From: Pseudomonadota bacterium
Lineage (GTDB): Bacteria; Myxococcota_A; UBA796; SXON01
Direction of reading: 5' to 3'
DNA length: 61,074 nucleotides
Assembly (NCBI GenBank): GCA_005778355.1
Contig: SXON01000205.1
Coordinates: forward strand, 1-61,074
Part shown: positions 32,221 through 41,370 of the stretch, in pieces
Numbering within the stretch: position 1 is the first letter of the stretch
Layout of the letters: each line of letters starts with the position of its first letter
Position numbers and translations under genes: made by a program
Notes under the pieces: generated by a model
What the model saw: the letters and a program-made list of their open reading frames with translations, nothing else
Database searches by the model: none
Told to the model about the DNA's origin: nothing

Positions 32221-33441
32221 ATGTTGTTCTTGCTGGCTTGCACCGAGGTCGAGGACAAGGATCCTCGCAGTCGCGACAGCGGGCGGCCGCCTGACAACGA
32301 CACCGCCGCCGACAGCGGTCACGAAGACAGCGGCAAGCCCAGCGACCTGCCCGCCGCGAGCGAGCTCGTTGACGAGATCCGCGCCGACAACGCGGCGATG
32401 TTGCACCTGTCGCAAGACGGTGGCTGGCCCGTCGAAACGCAGGACGGCCGCCTATTCGTCTACCTCCGCGACGGCGACTGGTCGCTGTCTGGCGAGTTCA
32501 ACGACTGGGCCGAGGAGCCGATGAACTGTCGCGACGGCCTCTGTTGGCTCGTCGTGAGTGACCCTAGCGGCGGGTACAAGTTCACCAACGGCAGCGCGTG
32601 GATCGCCGACCCCTGGTCGCGCCAGTACACCTACGACGACAATGGCGAGATGAGCCTCGTCAACGAGGCGAGCACACGTCTGGAGCGGCACTTCGGCGTG
32701 GCCGGCATCTACATGGGGGCGCGCACCCTTCGCGTGCTCGTCCCCGGCGGCGGGCACGACCGCACCTTGTTCATGCACGACGGCCAGAATCTCTTCGATC
32801 CCGAGGCGATCTGGGGCGGGTGGCACGTGCAGGACAGCGCCCCCAGTGGGCTCCTGGTGGTCGGCATCGACAACACCGACGAGCGCTTCGAGGAGTACAC
32901 CCACGTGCCCGACCAGATCGACGGTGACTGGTATGGCGGCGAGGGCGACGAGTACGCCGACTTCGTGCAGGGGACGATTCGCCCCTTCGTCGCCAGCCAC
33001 TATGGCGAGCCCGGCCCCGTGGGCACCCTCGGTAGCTCCCTTGGTGGGCTCATCAGCCTGCACATCGCGGGGCGCTACCCGGGCGAGTACGCCTTCGCCG
33101 GCAGCATGTCGGGCACCCTCGGCTGGGGCAGCATCGGCGCCGATAACGACACGATGATCCAGCTCTACGCCGCAGCGGGGCATCGTGACACGGTGCTCTA
33201 CATCGACTCCGGCGGCAACGGCGACACGTGTGCTGACAAAGACGGCGACGGCACCAACGACGACGACCTGACCGCCTCCGACAACTACTGCGAGACGATC
33301 CAGATGCGCGACACCCTGGTCGGCCTCGGGTACGAGTACGAGAAGGACCTGTTTCACTGGTGGGAACCGGGCGCCGAGCACGACGAGATGGCCTGGGCGG
33401 CGCGGGTGGACTTGCCGCTGGGCGTCTTCGTTTCCCTCTGA
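32221..33441 (+). CDS. Enterochelin esterase-like alpha/beta hydrolase lipoprotein
   Basis: 406 aa. Leader MLFLLAC (lipobox) and a Ser/Asp-rich linker to ~45. Residues ~65-130 resemble a carbohydrate-binding/early-set Ig-like domain (GDWSLSGEFNDWAEEPM...YKFTNGSAWIADP). From ~150 on is the D-type alpha/beta hydrolase: RTLFMHDGQNLFDPEAIWGG, nucleophile Ser in LGSSLGGLIS, and a His near GAEHDEMAW. Such esterases cleave ferric siderophores or feruloyl esters. The Asp-rich DKDGDGTNDDD segment may bind calcium. Secreted to the cell surface. Confidence 0.85.
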   Translation: MLFLLACTEVEDKDPRSRDSGRPPDNDTAADSGHEDSGKPSDLPAASELVDEIRADNAAMLHLSQDGGWPVETQDGRLFVYLRDGDWSLSGEFNDWAEEPMNCRDGLCWLVVSDPSGGYKFTNGSAWIADPWSRQYTYDDNGEMSLVNEASTRLERHFGVAGIYMGARTLRVLVPGGGHDRTLFMHDGQNLFDPEAIWGGWHVQDSAPSGLLVVGIDNTDERFEEYTHVPDQIDGDWYGGEGDEYADFVQGTIRPFVASHYGEPGPVGTLGSSLGGLISLHIAGRYPGEYAFAGSMSGTLGWGSIGADNDTMIQLYAAAGHRDTVLYIDSGGNGDTCADKDGDGTNDDDLTASDNYCETIQMRDTLVGLGYEYEKDLFHWWEPGAEHDEMAWAARVDLPLGVFVSL

Positions 33442-33468
33442 TCGGGCTTTGGGCTTTTTGATATCGGG

Positions 33469-33474
33469 TACACT
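33469..33474 (+). promoter_or_regulatory. -10-like TACACT before the ATP-grasp gene
   Basis: Six bases before GTG 33481, in an A+T-rich stretch. Same spacing as at several other genes, suggesting a leaderless transcript. Confidence 0.45.
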
Positions 33475-33480
33475 GCCGCC

Positions 33481-34698
33481 GTGGACGTTCTCTTCCTGTC
33501 GCCGAACTACCCCCCGGAGATGCCCCAGTTCACGCGGGGCCTGGCCGCGGCGGGGGGCCGCGTACACGGCGTGGGCGACACCCCCGTTCACGAGCTGCCG
33601 CACGCTGTCCGGCGAGCCCTGACCAGCTACCTCCACGTGCCGGCGATGGGCGAGGTGGCCGACGTGCACGCCCGCGTGCTCCGCTGGCTGGCGGGACGGC
33701 GGCCCGACCGGGTGGAGTCGCTCTGGGAGCCGCTCACCCTGCTCGCCGCCCAGCTTCGCGCCGACCTGCGCCTGCCGGGCATGACCCCCGACACGGTGCT
33801 CGGCTTTCGTGACAAGCCCACGATGCGGCAGCGCGTGGAGTCTGCCGGCCTGCGGGTGCCGCGCACCACCCGGGTTCGCACCGCTCACGACGCGCGCCAG
33901 GCCGCCGACCGCATCGGCTTCCCACTGATCCTCAAGCCCGTCGACGGCGCAGGGAGCGCCGACACGCACCGCGTGGAAACGTGGCCGAGCTTCGAGTCCG
34001 CCCTGGCCTCGATGCGCCACGTGCCCGAGGCCACCGTGGAGGAGTTCGTCGAGGGCGAGGAGTTCACCTACGAGACCCTCTGCGTGGAAGGCCGCGTGGT
34101 GTACGAGTCGGTGTGCCGCTACGAGCCCAACGTGCTCGTGGCACGGCGCAACGAGTGGATCAGCCCCATCATCCAGGCGCTGAAGTCACCGGCGGCGGAG
34201 TCGCTGGCGGCCGGCGTGCAGCTCGGTCGCGACGCGGTGACCGCGCTCGGCATGGGTACCGGGATCACCCACATGGAGTGGTTTCGCAAGACCGACGGCA
34301 CCGCGATCTTCGGCGAGATGGCGTGTCGCCCGCCGGGGGCCAACATGGTCGACCTGATGAACTACGCCGATGACCTAGACCTTTTCCGCGACTGGGGCAA
34401 CGCCGTGGTGCACGGCACGGTGCCCGCGCGCCCGGCACGGCCGTGGTCGGCGGCGATCATCTTCAAGCGCGCCGAGGGACAAGGCCGCATTCGCGCGGTC
34501 GAGGGTCTCGACCGCTTCATGCAGAAACACGCTGCGCACGTGGCCCGGGTGGACTTGTTGCCGGTGGGCGAGCCACGCCGCGACTGGCAGGCCACCTTCC
34601 TGGCGGACGGCAACCTAGTGGTGCGTCACGTGGACGAAGAAACCTGCCGGGACCTCGCCCATGAGGCAGCCGCGACCATCAAGATGTACGCCGGGTAA
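33481..34698 (+). CDS. ATP-grasp domain ligase
   Basis: 405 aa from GTG. N-terminal Rossmann-like domain (VLFLSPNYPPEMPQFTRGLA), then the ATP-grasp domain: GFRDKPTMRQRVESAGLRVP, FPLILKPVDGAGSADTHRV (ATP-binding lid), VEEFVEGEEFTYETLCVEG, and IFGEMACRPPGANMVDLMNY with the metal-binding Glu and Asn region. Related enzymes form amide or peptide bonds via acyl phosphates (carboxylate-amine ligases). Substrate unknown; there is no neighbouring peptide-biosynthesis gene. Cytoplasmic. Confidence 0.85.
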   Translation: MDVLFLSPNYPPEMPQFTRGLAAAGGRVHGVGDTPVHELPHAVRRALTSYLHVPAMGEVADVHARVLRWLAGRRPDRVESLWEPLTLLAAQLRADLRLPGMTPDTVLGFRDKPTMRQRVESAGLRVPRTTRVRTAHDARQAADRIGFPLILKPVDGAGSADTHRVETWPSFESALASMRHVPEATVEEFVEGEEFTYETLCVEGRVVYESVCRYEPNVLVARRNEWISPIIQALKSPAAESLAAGVQLGRDAVTALGMGTGITHMEWFRKTDGTAIFGEMACRPPGANMVDLMNYADDLDLFRDWGNAVVHGTVPARPARPWSAAIIFKRAEGQGRIRAVEGLDRFMQKHAAHVARVDLLPVGEPRRDWQATFLADGNLVVRHVDEETCRDLAHEAAATIKMYAG

Positions 34699-34746
34699 CG
34701 CCGATCAGCGAGCGCAGGGCCGAGGCGGCCACGCCCACCTTCGCCG

Positions 34747-34935
34747 CTACTTCGTTTCCTTGTGCGGCGAAACCTTGCGCTCGAATCGGCAGTACTTGTT
34801 CAGCTCGATGCGCGCGGCGGTGTTCTTCTTGTTCTTCTGCGTGGCATACCGGCTCACGCCGGGGATCCCACTCTCGCGACAGGTAGTGCACTCGACGAAA
34901 ATCGTCTGGCGGCCCTGGGCTTTCTTCTTGGCCAT
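34747..34935 (-). CDS. rpmG: 50S ribosomal protein L33
   Basis: 62 aa with the L33 pattern: TIFVECTTCRESGIP, SRYATQKNKKNTAARIELNK, YCRFERKVSPHKETK. The CTTC pair and a single later Cys are kept, as in other L33 forms with an incomplete zinc knuckle. It lies alone between the ATP-grasp gene and a gene of unknown function. Structural protein of the large ribosomal subunit. Confidence 0.93.
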   Translation of the reverse strand: MAKKKAQGRQTIFVECTTCRESGIPGVSRYATQKNKKNTAARIELNKYCRFERKVSPHKETK

Positions 34936-34986
34936 GTTCGACTCCGAGCAAAAGAGCGGCGCGGCTAACGAGCCTACCGTGGGGTG

Positions 34987-35664
34987 TCAACCGCCGGCGA
35001 GCACCTGGCCCGGCCACCGCGCCGCGTGGTCTGCGAGAGCGCTCGCCACGTCAACGCGGCCCGTCACGACCACGCGCCAGCGCTTGTCGCGTGCCCGGTG
35101 CACCAGCACCGCGCGCGCCGGGCGATCCGCCGGAAGCCCGACCCCGTCGACAAGGAGGCACGGCCCGGCGGGGATGGTGTCGACCCAGCGCACGGGGATC
35201 GTCTCTCGCTCCGCCGCGAATCGCGCCGCGAGGAAGCGCATCGCAGCACCGTCGGTGGGCTCGCGCGCCGGACGCAACGCCGCCAGCCCCGGGACCGCAT
35301 GAGCGAGCGCCACGAGCGCCAGCATCGGGTGGGGCGCCCGGCCGGCCACGAGCAAGTCGCCACCGGTGTCGCTGGCACCCTCGACGTCGTAATAGCGGTC
35401 GAGCCACTGCGGGCGCACGCGCGGCAAGATCAGCTCCTCGAGGCGACGTTGCAGGTCGACGTCGAGCGCCTCCCGCGCGAGGTGCTCCGCTGCCCGGCGG
35501 GTGGGCGCTGAGGCGCGCGCCATCAAAGCGTGCATGAGGTCGCGACGTGCATGATGCTCGAATCGGTAGAGCAGGCCGCTCAGCGCACGCAGCACCTCAG
35601 GCTCATCGGCGGGCAGGATCCCGCGTGCCGTTTCCACCAGCAGGAGCCTCGACAAGCCGCGCAT
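34987..35664 (-). CDS. Hypothetical protein
   Basis: 225 aa, Ala/Arg/Leu-rich, mostly helical (LARSRx-type helices, for example APTRRAAEHLAREALDVDL). No signal peptide, no membrane segment, and no family that I recognise. The C-terminal half contains AVLVHRARDKRWRVVVTGRV. It sits alone upstream of rpmG on the minus strand and reads divergently from the next exported-protein gene. Codon use looks like the neighbours, so a real gene is likely. Confidence 0.55.
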   Translation of the reverse strand: MRGLSRLLLVETARGILPADEPEVLRALSGLLYRFEHHARRDLMHALMARASAPTRRAAEHLAREALDVDLQRRLEELILPRVRPQWLDRYYDVEGASDTGGDLLVAGRAPHPMLALVALAHAVPGLAALRPAREPTDGAAMRFLAARFAAERETIPVRWVDTIPAGPCLLVDGVGLPADRPARAVLVHRARDKRWRVVVTGRVDVASALADHAARWPGQVLAGG

Positions 35665-35736
35665 CGCGTCGCGGGACTATCCCCGAGGGAAGCCCGGCCG
35701 CCCCTTCCGGTTACTATCGAGCCTCCCGGAGCGTGG

Positions 35737-36546
35737 ATGTCCTGGTTGCTGTTCGTTGATCTCGCCGAGGCGAAGAAGAAGAAAGAACCCCCGCCGCCTC
35801 CTCAGGAATGGGCGATGGAAGAGGGGATGAAGGCTCAGTGCTGGTACCCGCCGGTGTTCGAGGGCATGGCCGAGGGCGACCGCAAGCTCGCCCGGCAGGC
35901 CTCGCTCGAGGCGATGAAGGCGCAGTGGCTCGGGCAACGCGAAGATGGCGTGAAGTTCGAGGACATGGTGGTCGACGACGTGGAGACCGTGCTGCTCGGT
36001 CGCCCGCAGCAGATCGAGTCGATCGCGCGCGCCAACCTGGAGTTGTGCAAGACCCACATGAAGGGGGGCGACGTCGGCCCGTGGGCGTCCTGGCTCTCCG
36101 CGCTGCCCGGGAAGCTCACCGAGGGCGAGTGCCTCCAGCCGCTCACCTACACGCTCTTCGACTACCTCGACATCGCGCGCTCCTGGCAACGCCCCATCAC
36201 GCTCTGCAAGGGCGATGTCGCCAAGCTCACCGCCACGGTGAAGGACAGGTACCGGATCAGCGACAAGGGCGAGTGGATCAACGTCGAGGGCACGGCCGAG
36301 AAGGCCATCGGGGCCGACTACCCCTGCAACATCGAGGGCTGCATGATCGGCATGCTGGTGGGTCGCTTCGTCACCGAGAAGGGCGTGGAGACGATCTTCC
36401 CCATCGGTGCCGGCACCACCTTCACCGCCCCTGAGAACGGCGAGATCACCTGGTCGATCAACGATACCACTTGGTACGACAACAAGTATTTCAAGAGCTC
36501 CACCATCGAGGACCGCACCGCAGTGACCATCGAGCCGGGCCAGTAG
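35737..36546 (+). CDS. Exported protein of unknown function
   Basis: 269 aa from ATG 35737 (TACTAT at 35712-35717 upstream). The N-terminus MSWLLFVDLAEAKKKKEPPP is a short hydrophobic leader followed by Lys and Pro, so export or membrane association is likely but not certain. Four to six Cys; middle segment CNIEGCMIGMLVGRFVTEKG and the C-terminal stretch FPIGAGTTFTAPENGEITWS suggest a beta-sandwich. No known family. The next gene starts right after the stop. Confidence 0.65.
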   Translation: MSWLLFVDLAEAKKKKEPPPPPQEWAMEEGMKAQCWYPPVFEGMAEGDRKLARQASLEAMKAQWLGQREDGVKFEDMVVDDVETVLLGRPQQIESIARANLELCKTHMKGGDVGPWASWLSALPGKLTEGECLQPLTYTLFDYLDIARSWQRPITLCKGDVAKLTATVKDRYRISDKGEWINVEGTAEKAIGADYPCNIEGCMIGMLVGRFVTEKGVETIFPIGAGTTFTAPENGEITWSINDTTWYDNKYFKSSTIEDRTAVTIEPGQ

Positions 36547-37551
36547 GTGGCGAAGAAGACGACCAAGAAGAAGTCGCGACTCGGCTTTGGCACGCGGGCG
36601 CTGTTCGCGCTGCTTCCGCTGCTCGTGCTGCTGGGCGGCGCGGAGGCCTACTTGCGCGGTCAGGGCTGGCCGAGCGGCGACGTGAACCCCCAGGACTTCA
36701 CCCACAAGGACGTGTACTGGGTCGAGGCGCCCAATCAGAACCTCGAGGTCACGCCTCACCGTGAAACGGGCGGCAGTTTCCGGGTGTCGACCGACGCGAA
36801 CGGCCTGCGTTTCCCCCTGCACACCGAGCAGAAGCCAGCCGGGGCGTACCGCGTGATGACGCTCGGCTGCTCCACCACCTACGGCTGGGGGGTCGACGAC
36901 GCGGATTCCTACCCGGCGAAGCTCGAGAAGATCCTCAAGGAGACAGGCCATGTCGTCGAGGTGATCAACGGCGGGCAGCCCGGCTACTCGAGCTTCCAGG
37001 GCCTCTGGCTCTGGGACAAGACGCTCGCCGACTACGACCCGGACGTGGTGATCTTTGGCTACCTCGTACAGGACTCCCGGAAGGTCAAGTACAGCGACCG
37101 CTCACAGGCCATCCTCCAGCAAAACGGCGACTGGCTCAAGTCGAGCCTGCTCCACCAACTCAAGAGCTACCTCTGGCTACGCGAGCGCGTGAACCTCGCG
37201 CGTGCCGAGCAGAAAGACTTGCAGCCCGACATCGAGCGCGTGCCCCCCGAGGAATACGCCGAGAACATCCGGGCCTTCAAGGCTCGTATCGATGCTGTCG
37301 GCGCGAAGATGGTCCTGTTTGGCTACCCGCTCGAGCGCGCCGGCTACACCGAGGGGCACCGGGCCTTGCTCGCCTCGGCCAGCAAGGTGCTGGAGGTGCC
37401 GCACCACGATCCGCAGCCCGACATCGAGCGCCGCACCGCCACCGAGACCTTGTACTTCCCTCAGGACCGCGGCCACGCCAACGCGCTAGGCAGCGAGGCG
37501 ATCGCGCAAGGCATGGCGCAGTTCCTCGTGGGACAGGGGCTCGTGCCGTAG
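36547..37551 (+). CDS. Membrane-anchored SGNH/GDSL hydrolase
   Basis: 334 aa. A basic N-terminus (MAKKTTKKKSRLG) precedes one hydrophobic anchor (LFALLPLLVLLGGAEAYL). The SGNH domain shows block I as LGCSTTYGWGV (Ser nucleophile), block II as NGGQPGYSS, and the C-terminal block with Asp and His in DRGHANALGSEA. Typical of enzymes that O-acetylate or deacetylate cell-surface polysaccharides. It starts directly after the upstream stop and precedes a glycosyltransferase gene, supporting a surface-glycan role. Confidence 0.85.
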   Translation: MAKKTTKKKSRLGFGTRALFALLPLLVLLGGAEAYLRGQGWPSGDVNPQDFTHKDVYWVEAPNQNLEVTPHRETGGSFRVSTDANGLRFPLHTEQKPAGAYRVMTLGCSTTYGWGVDDADSYPAKLEKILKETGHVVEVINGGQPGYSSFQGLWLWDKTLADYDPDVVIFGYLVQDSRKVKYSDRSQAILQQNGDWLKSSLLHQLKSYLWLRERVNLARAEQKDLQPDIERVPPEEYAENIRAFKARIDAVGAKMVLFGYPLERAGYTEGHRALLASASKVLEVPHHDPQPDIERRTATETLYFPQDRGHANALGSEAIAQGMAQFLVGQGLVP

Positions 37552-37568
37552 CGGCCCGTCGCCGGTGA

Positions 37569-37574
37569 TACCAT
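37569..37574 (+). promoter_or_regulatory. -10-like TACCAT before the glycan genes
   Basis: GATACCAT, ten bases before the ATG of the glycosyltransferase. Same element type as before other genes of the window. Confidence 0.4.
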
Positions 37575-37584
37575 CCGACGCACT

Positions 37585-38283
37585 ATGCGCGACGCTGCCA
37601 TCGTCCTTCTCACGCTCAACGAGATCGAGGGCCTCAAGGCCCTGTGGAGCCAGATCCCCGTCAAGGAATTCAAGGAGGTCTTTGCGGTTGACGGCGGGAG
37701 CACCGACGGCACGCAGGAGTTCCTCCGCGAGCACGGCGCGGGCGTGGTGGTCCAGCCCATTCGTGGCCGCGGCGTGGCCTTCCGGTGCGCCGCCGACGCG
37801 TCGAGCGCCGAGCGACTGATCTTCTTCTCGCCCGACGGCAACGAAGACCCGGCCGACATCGTCCGCCTCGACGACGCGCTCCAGGCGGGCGCCGACCTCG
37901 CCATCGCCCGGCGCTTTGGCCCCGGCGCGGTGAACGAGGAAGATGGGGAGACGGTGCGCCTCCGGGCACGGGTGAATGACACGCTGTCTCAGGTCGCCAA
38001 TCGACTATTTTACGACGGTCCCCGGGTGTACGACACCATCAACGGCTTCCGCGCCTTGCGACGCTCCGCGCTCCTGCAGCTCGACACCACCGTGAAGCGC
38101 TTTCCGATCGAGTACCAGATCACCATCCGCGCCATGCAACGCGGCTGGAAGATCGCCGAGGTCCCCACCCGCGAGGGCCAGCGCATCGGCGGCGAGCGCA
38201 AGGCCGCGAGCTGGCCGGTGGGCGTGGATCACTTGAAGGTGCTTTTGACCGAGCTCCCCCGCAGCCGCCTCTTCAGCGCATGA
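37585..38283 (+). CDS. Family 2 glycosyltransferase
   Basis: 232 aa. GT-A fold: VLLTLNEIEGLKALW at the start, the DGGSTDGTQEFL nucleotide/metal site, and RLIFFSPDGNEDPADI where the usual DxD is replaced by SPDGNED. Length fits short bactoprenol- or dolichol-type transferases (about 230-320 aa), but no membrane helices are visible. Acts in the cytoplasm on nucleotide sugars. Its stop overlaps the start of the aminotransferase-fold gene (ATGA). Confidence 0.82.
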   Translation: MRDAAIVLLTLNEIEGLKALWSQIPVKEFKEVFAVDGGSTDGTQEFLREHGAGVVVQPIRGRGVAFRCAADASSAERLIFFSPDGNEDPADIVRLDDALQAGADLAIARRFGPGAVNEEDGETVRLRARVNDTLSQVANRLFYDGPRVYDTINGFRALRRSALLQLDTTVKRFPIEYQITIRAMQRGWKIAEVPTREGQRIGGERKAASWPVGVDHLKVLLTELPRSRLFSA

Positions 38284-39500
38284 CCCGGCGCGAGCAGATC
38301 GCGGCGCTCGTCCGCGAGGAGATGCAGGAACTCCCCGTGGAGTCCGCCGCCGCCGCCGAGGGGCACCCGCTGGTGCTGCCGCCCTACGGCGCCGACGAGG
38401 TGATCGACGCGCTCGACGCGCTTCTGAGCACGCACGTCACCATGGGACGACGCTGTCGCGACTTCGAGGCCACCTGGGCCACCTACTGCGGGCGCAAACA
38501 CGGCGTGATGGTCAACAGCGGCTCGAGCGCGGTGCTCTTGATGCTGGCCGCCTGCATCGCCACCGGCCGGCTGTCACCGGGCGACGAGGTGCTCTGCCCG
38601 GCCGTCACGTGGTCGACGTCCTTGTTCCCCATCGTCCAGTGTGGGCTGGTGCCGGTGATGGTCGACGTCGACCCCGGCACGCTCTGCATCAGCCCGGCGA
38701 GCGCGCGCGCTGCCCGTGGCCCCCGCACCCGCGCGGTGATCGCGGTTCACCTCCTGGGGCAGCCCGCCGACATCGACGCCTTCGACGACGACCTGCTCGT
38801 GCTCGAGGATGCCTGCGGCGCCCACGGTGCCCAGTACAAGGGACGGCGCGTCGGGAGCCTCGGCGGCGCCGCGAGCTTCAGCTTCTTTTTCAGCCACCAC
38901 ATCACGACGATCGAAGGCGGCATGATCGTCACCGACAGCGACGCGCTGGCCGACGCGATGCGGTCCGCCCGTGCCCACGGGTGGGTGCGCGAACGCGAGG
39001 ACCGCGCTGGGTGGGTGTCGCGACACAGAGAGATCGATCCGCGTTTCCTCTTCGTGTCGAGCGGCTACAACCTGCGACCGACCGAGGTGGCCGGCGCCTT
39101 TGGTCTCGTCCAGGCCCGGCGCCTGCCGGCGTGGGTGGCGCGTCGCCGCCAGAACCACCGCGACTGGAGCGCAAAACTCCGCGAGCTCGTGGGCGTGTTC
39201 GAGGAGGCCCCGGGCACCGAACACGCCGGCTTCGCGTTCCCCATGCTGGTCCGTCCCGGACGCGACCGCGCCTCGCTCATGGCCTTCCTCGAAGCGCGTC
39301 GCATCGAGACGCGCCCCATCTCGGGCAGCAACCTCGCCCGGCAGCCCGCCTTCGCGTCGCTCGACGCGCGCTGTCCCGTGCCCCTGACCATGGCCGACGC
39401 GGTCCACGAGCGTGGGTTCTTCGTGGGCAACTCACACGCCTTCGGACCAGAACACGGCGAGCGGCTCGCCGCCGCCATCGCCCAGTGGAGCCAGACATGA
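38280..39500 (+). CDS. DegT/DnrJ/EryC1-fold enzyme with His in place of the PLP Lys (RfbH/ColD-like)
   Basis: 406 aa. Family features: YGADEVIDALDALLSTHVTM, the NSGSSAVLLMLAA block, EVLCPAVTWSTSLF and the Asp in LVLEDACGAHGA. At the position of the Schiff-base Lys (as in SFHAIKNITCAEGG of ArnB) this protein has SFFFSHHITTIEGG, with His206. RfbH/E1-type dehydrases and ColD have such a His and act as PLP/PMP-dependent dehydratases in 3-deoxy sugar synthesis. So it probably makes a deoxy sugar rather than an amino sugar. Flanked by SDR epimerase genes on one side and a glycosyltransferase on the other. Confidence 0.85.
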   Translation: MTRREQIAALVREEMQELPVESAAAAEGHPLVLPPYGADEVIDALDALLSTHVTMGRRCRDFEATWATYCGRKHGVMVNSGSSAVLLMLAACIATGRLSPGDEVLCPAVTWSTSLFPIVQCGLVPVMVDVDPGTLCISPASARAARGPRTRAVIAVHLLGQPADIDAFDDDLLVLEDACGAHGAQYKGRRVGSLGGAASFSFFFSHHITTIEGGMIVTDSDALADAMRSARAHGWVREREDRAGWVSRHREIDPRFLFVSSGYNLRPTEVAGAFGLVQARRLPAWVARRRQNHRDWSAKLRELVGVFEEAPGTEHAGFAFPMLVRPGRDRASLMAFLEARRIETRPISGSNLARQPAFASLDARCPVPLTMADAVHERGFFVGNSHAFGPEHGERLAAAIAQWSQT

Positions 39501-40438
39501 AAGACGCCGGGATGAAAGTCGTGGTCACCGGGGGGGCCGGCTACGTCGGCTCCGTGCTCGTGCCGCACCTTTTGCAGCGGGGCTACCGCGTGCACGTAGT
39601 TGACAACTTGCGCTTCGGCGGCGAGGCGATGTTGCCGAACTTCATCCATCCCGCCTTCAGTTTCCGGCAGGGCGACGTGCTCGACCAGGTAGCCCTCCGG
39701 CGCGACATGGCCGACGCCGGCGCCGTGGTTCACCTCGCGGCGCTGGTCGGCTACCCCGCGTGCAAGAAGTGGCCGGAGGAGGCCCGGCGCACCAACGTGG
39801 ACGGTGCCAAGTCGGTGCTCGACTCGATCCCCGCGTCCGGGCGCTTCATCAACTTCTCGACCGGCAGCAACTACGGCGAGGTCGTCGGTGTCTGCGACGA
39901 GAACACGCCCTTGAACCCGCTCTCGCTGTACGGCGAGACGAAGACGACGGCCGAACAAATGGCTATGTCGCGACCCAATACCGTCGCCCTGCGTTTCGCC
40001 ACCGCGTTCGGTCTCTCGCCTCGGCTACGCCTCGACCTCATGATCAACGACTTCTGCTACCAGGCGCTGGTCAATCGTTACTTGCTCGTGTACGAGCGGC
40101 ACTTCCGGCGCACCTTCATTCACGTGCACGACATGGCGCGCGTGGTGCCGCACCTGCTGGAAAACTGGGATCGCGCGAAAGATCGCGTGCTCAACGTGGG
40201 CCACGAGTCGATGAACTTCACCAAGGAAGACATCACCGGCCTTCTCAGCAAGAAGCTTGCTTTTCACCTGTACTTCGCCGACGTCGGGTCCGACGAGGAC
40301 AAGCGGGACTACGAGGTGAGCTACGCGCGCATCCGCGACCTCGGCTTCGAGGTGGCGGTCGCCATCGACCGCGGGCTCGACGAGCTGATCCAGGGCCTCC
40401 GACTGGTGCGGATCCACAACCCCTACTCGAACGTGTAG
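39497..40438 (+). CDS. NAD-dependent epimerase/dehydratase (SDR)
   Basis: 313 aa. Start ATG overlaps the upstream stop. Rossmann VVVTGGAGYVGSVLVPHLLQ, VHLAALVGYPACK, active-site motif SLYGETKTTAEQM (YxxxK), and RFATAFGLSPRLRLD typical of nucleotide-sugar epimerases and dehydratases. Acts in the cytoplasm on a nucleotide-activated sugar. Its product probably feeds the RfbH-like enzyme or the reductase that follows two bases later. Confidence 0.87.
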   Translation: MKDAGMKVVVTGGAGYVGSVLVPHLLQRGYRVHVVDNLRFGGEAMLPNFIHPAFSFRQGDVLDQVALRRDMADAGAVVHLAALVGYPACKKWPEEARRTNVDGAKSVLDSIPASGRFINFSTGSNYGEVVGVCDENTPLNPLSLYGETKTTAEQMAMSRPNTVALRFATAFGLSPRLRLDLMINDFCYQALVNRYLLVYERHFRRTFIHVHDMARVVPHLLENWDRAKDRVLNVGHESMNFTKEDITGLLSKKLAFHLYFADVGSDEDKRDYEVSYARIRDLGFEVAVAIDRGLDELIQGLRLVRIHNPYSNV

Positions 40439-40440
40439 CC

Positions 40441-41370
40441 ATGGCGCTCGACGGGGCGCGGGTGCTGGTGACCGGGGGGCACGGTTTCCTCGGACGTCAC
40501 GTGTGCGCCGCCGTCGCGTCACGGGGAGGATTGGCCCTGCCGGTGGGCCGAGCCGAGTGTGACCTCCGAAATCCGGTCGCGACAGCACACTACATGAGTG
40601 AGGAACGCCCCGACTATGTCGTGCACGCCGCCGCGGTGGGAGGCGGCATCGGCTGGATGAAGGACCACCCGGCCACCGCGCTTGCCGGCAACGTGCTCGT
40701 CAACACCTCGGTCTTCGAAGCCTGCCGCGAGGTTGGCGTGCGACGCGTCGTGGGGGTGTCCTCGGCCTGCGCCTACGCGCGAGAGGCCACGCAGCCCATG
40801 GAGGAGTCCACGCTTTTCCTTGGCGAGCCCGAGCCCACCAATGGCCCCTACGGCCACAGCAAACGGCTGATGATGATGCACGGCCGCGCGTTGCACGAGG
40901 AGTTCGGGCTCGACTGCGCCTTCGTGGTGCCCACCAACCTGTACGGCCCCGGCGAGTCCTTCGATCCCCTCCGTGCTCACGTGGTGGGCGCGCTCGTGCG
41001 CCGCCTCGAGGCCGCCCGCTCGGCGCGCGACGCCACCGTCACGTGCTGGGGCAGCGGCCGGGCCACGCGCGACCTGCTCTACGCGCCCGACGCCGCCGAG
41101 GCGATCCTCGACATGCTGGAGCGGGGCGGCGGCCCCGAGCCGGTCAACGTCGGCAGCGGCGTGGAGCGAAGCATTGCACAGATCGCAGCCGCCGTCGCGA
41201 CCGCTGTCGGCTTCGATGGCGAGATCTGCTGGGATCCGAGCAAACCCGATGGCATGCCGCGGAAGGTGCTCGCCATCGAGAAGATGTACCGGCGGACCGG
41301 ATGGACACCGCAGACCGACTTCGCGTCCGGGCTACAAGCCACCGTCGCATGCTTCCGCTCCTCCACCTAG
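40441..41370 (+). CDS. GDP-L-fucose synthase-like epimerase/reductase (SDR)
   Basis: 309 aa. VLVTGGHGFLGRHVCAAVAS, VVHAAAVGGGIGWMKDHPAT, and the YxxxK site in PYGHSKRLMMMHG. The sequence GGIGWMKDHPA and the later PTNLYGPGESFDP are characteristic of GDP-fucose synthase (WcaG/Fcl). It would epimerise and reduce GDP-4-keto-6-deoxymannose. No GDP-mannose dehydratase is seen in the window, so the substrate may differ. The 3' end overlaps the start of the repeat lipoprotein by 22 nt. Confidence 0.85.
   Translation: MALDGARVLVTGGHGFLGRHVCAAVASRGGLALPVGRAECDLRNPVATAHYMSEERPDYVVHAAAVGGGIGWMKDHPATALAGNVLVNTSVFEACREVGVRRVVGVSSACAYAREATQPMEESTLFLGEPEPTNGPYGHSKRLMMMHGRALHEEFGLDCAFVVPTNLYGPGESFDPLRAHVVGALVRRLEAARSARDATVTCWGSGRATRDLLYAPDAAEAILDMLERGGGPEPVNVGSGVERSIAQIAAAVATAVGFDGEICWDPSKPDGMPRKVLAIEKMYRRTGWTPQTDFASGLQATVACFRSST

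Noticed and set aside
35530..35736. Earlier start for the exported protein at 35737
   Set aside because: The upstream segment overlaps the divergent gene and lacks a signal peptide. The ATG at 35737 gives a hydrophobic leader and has a -10-like element before it.
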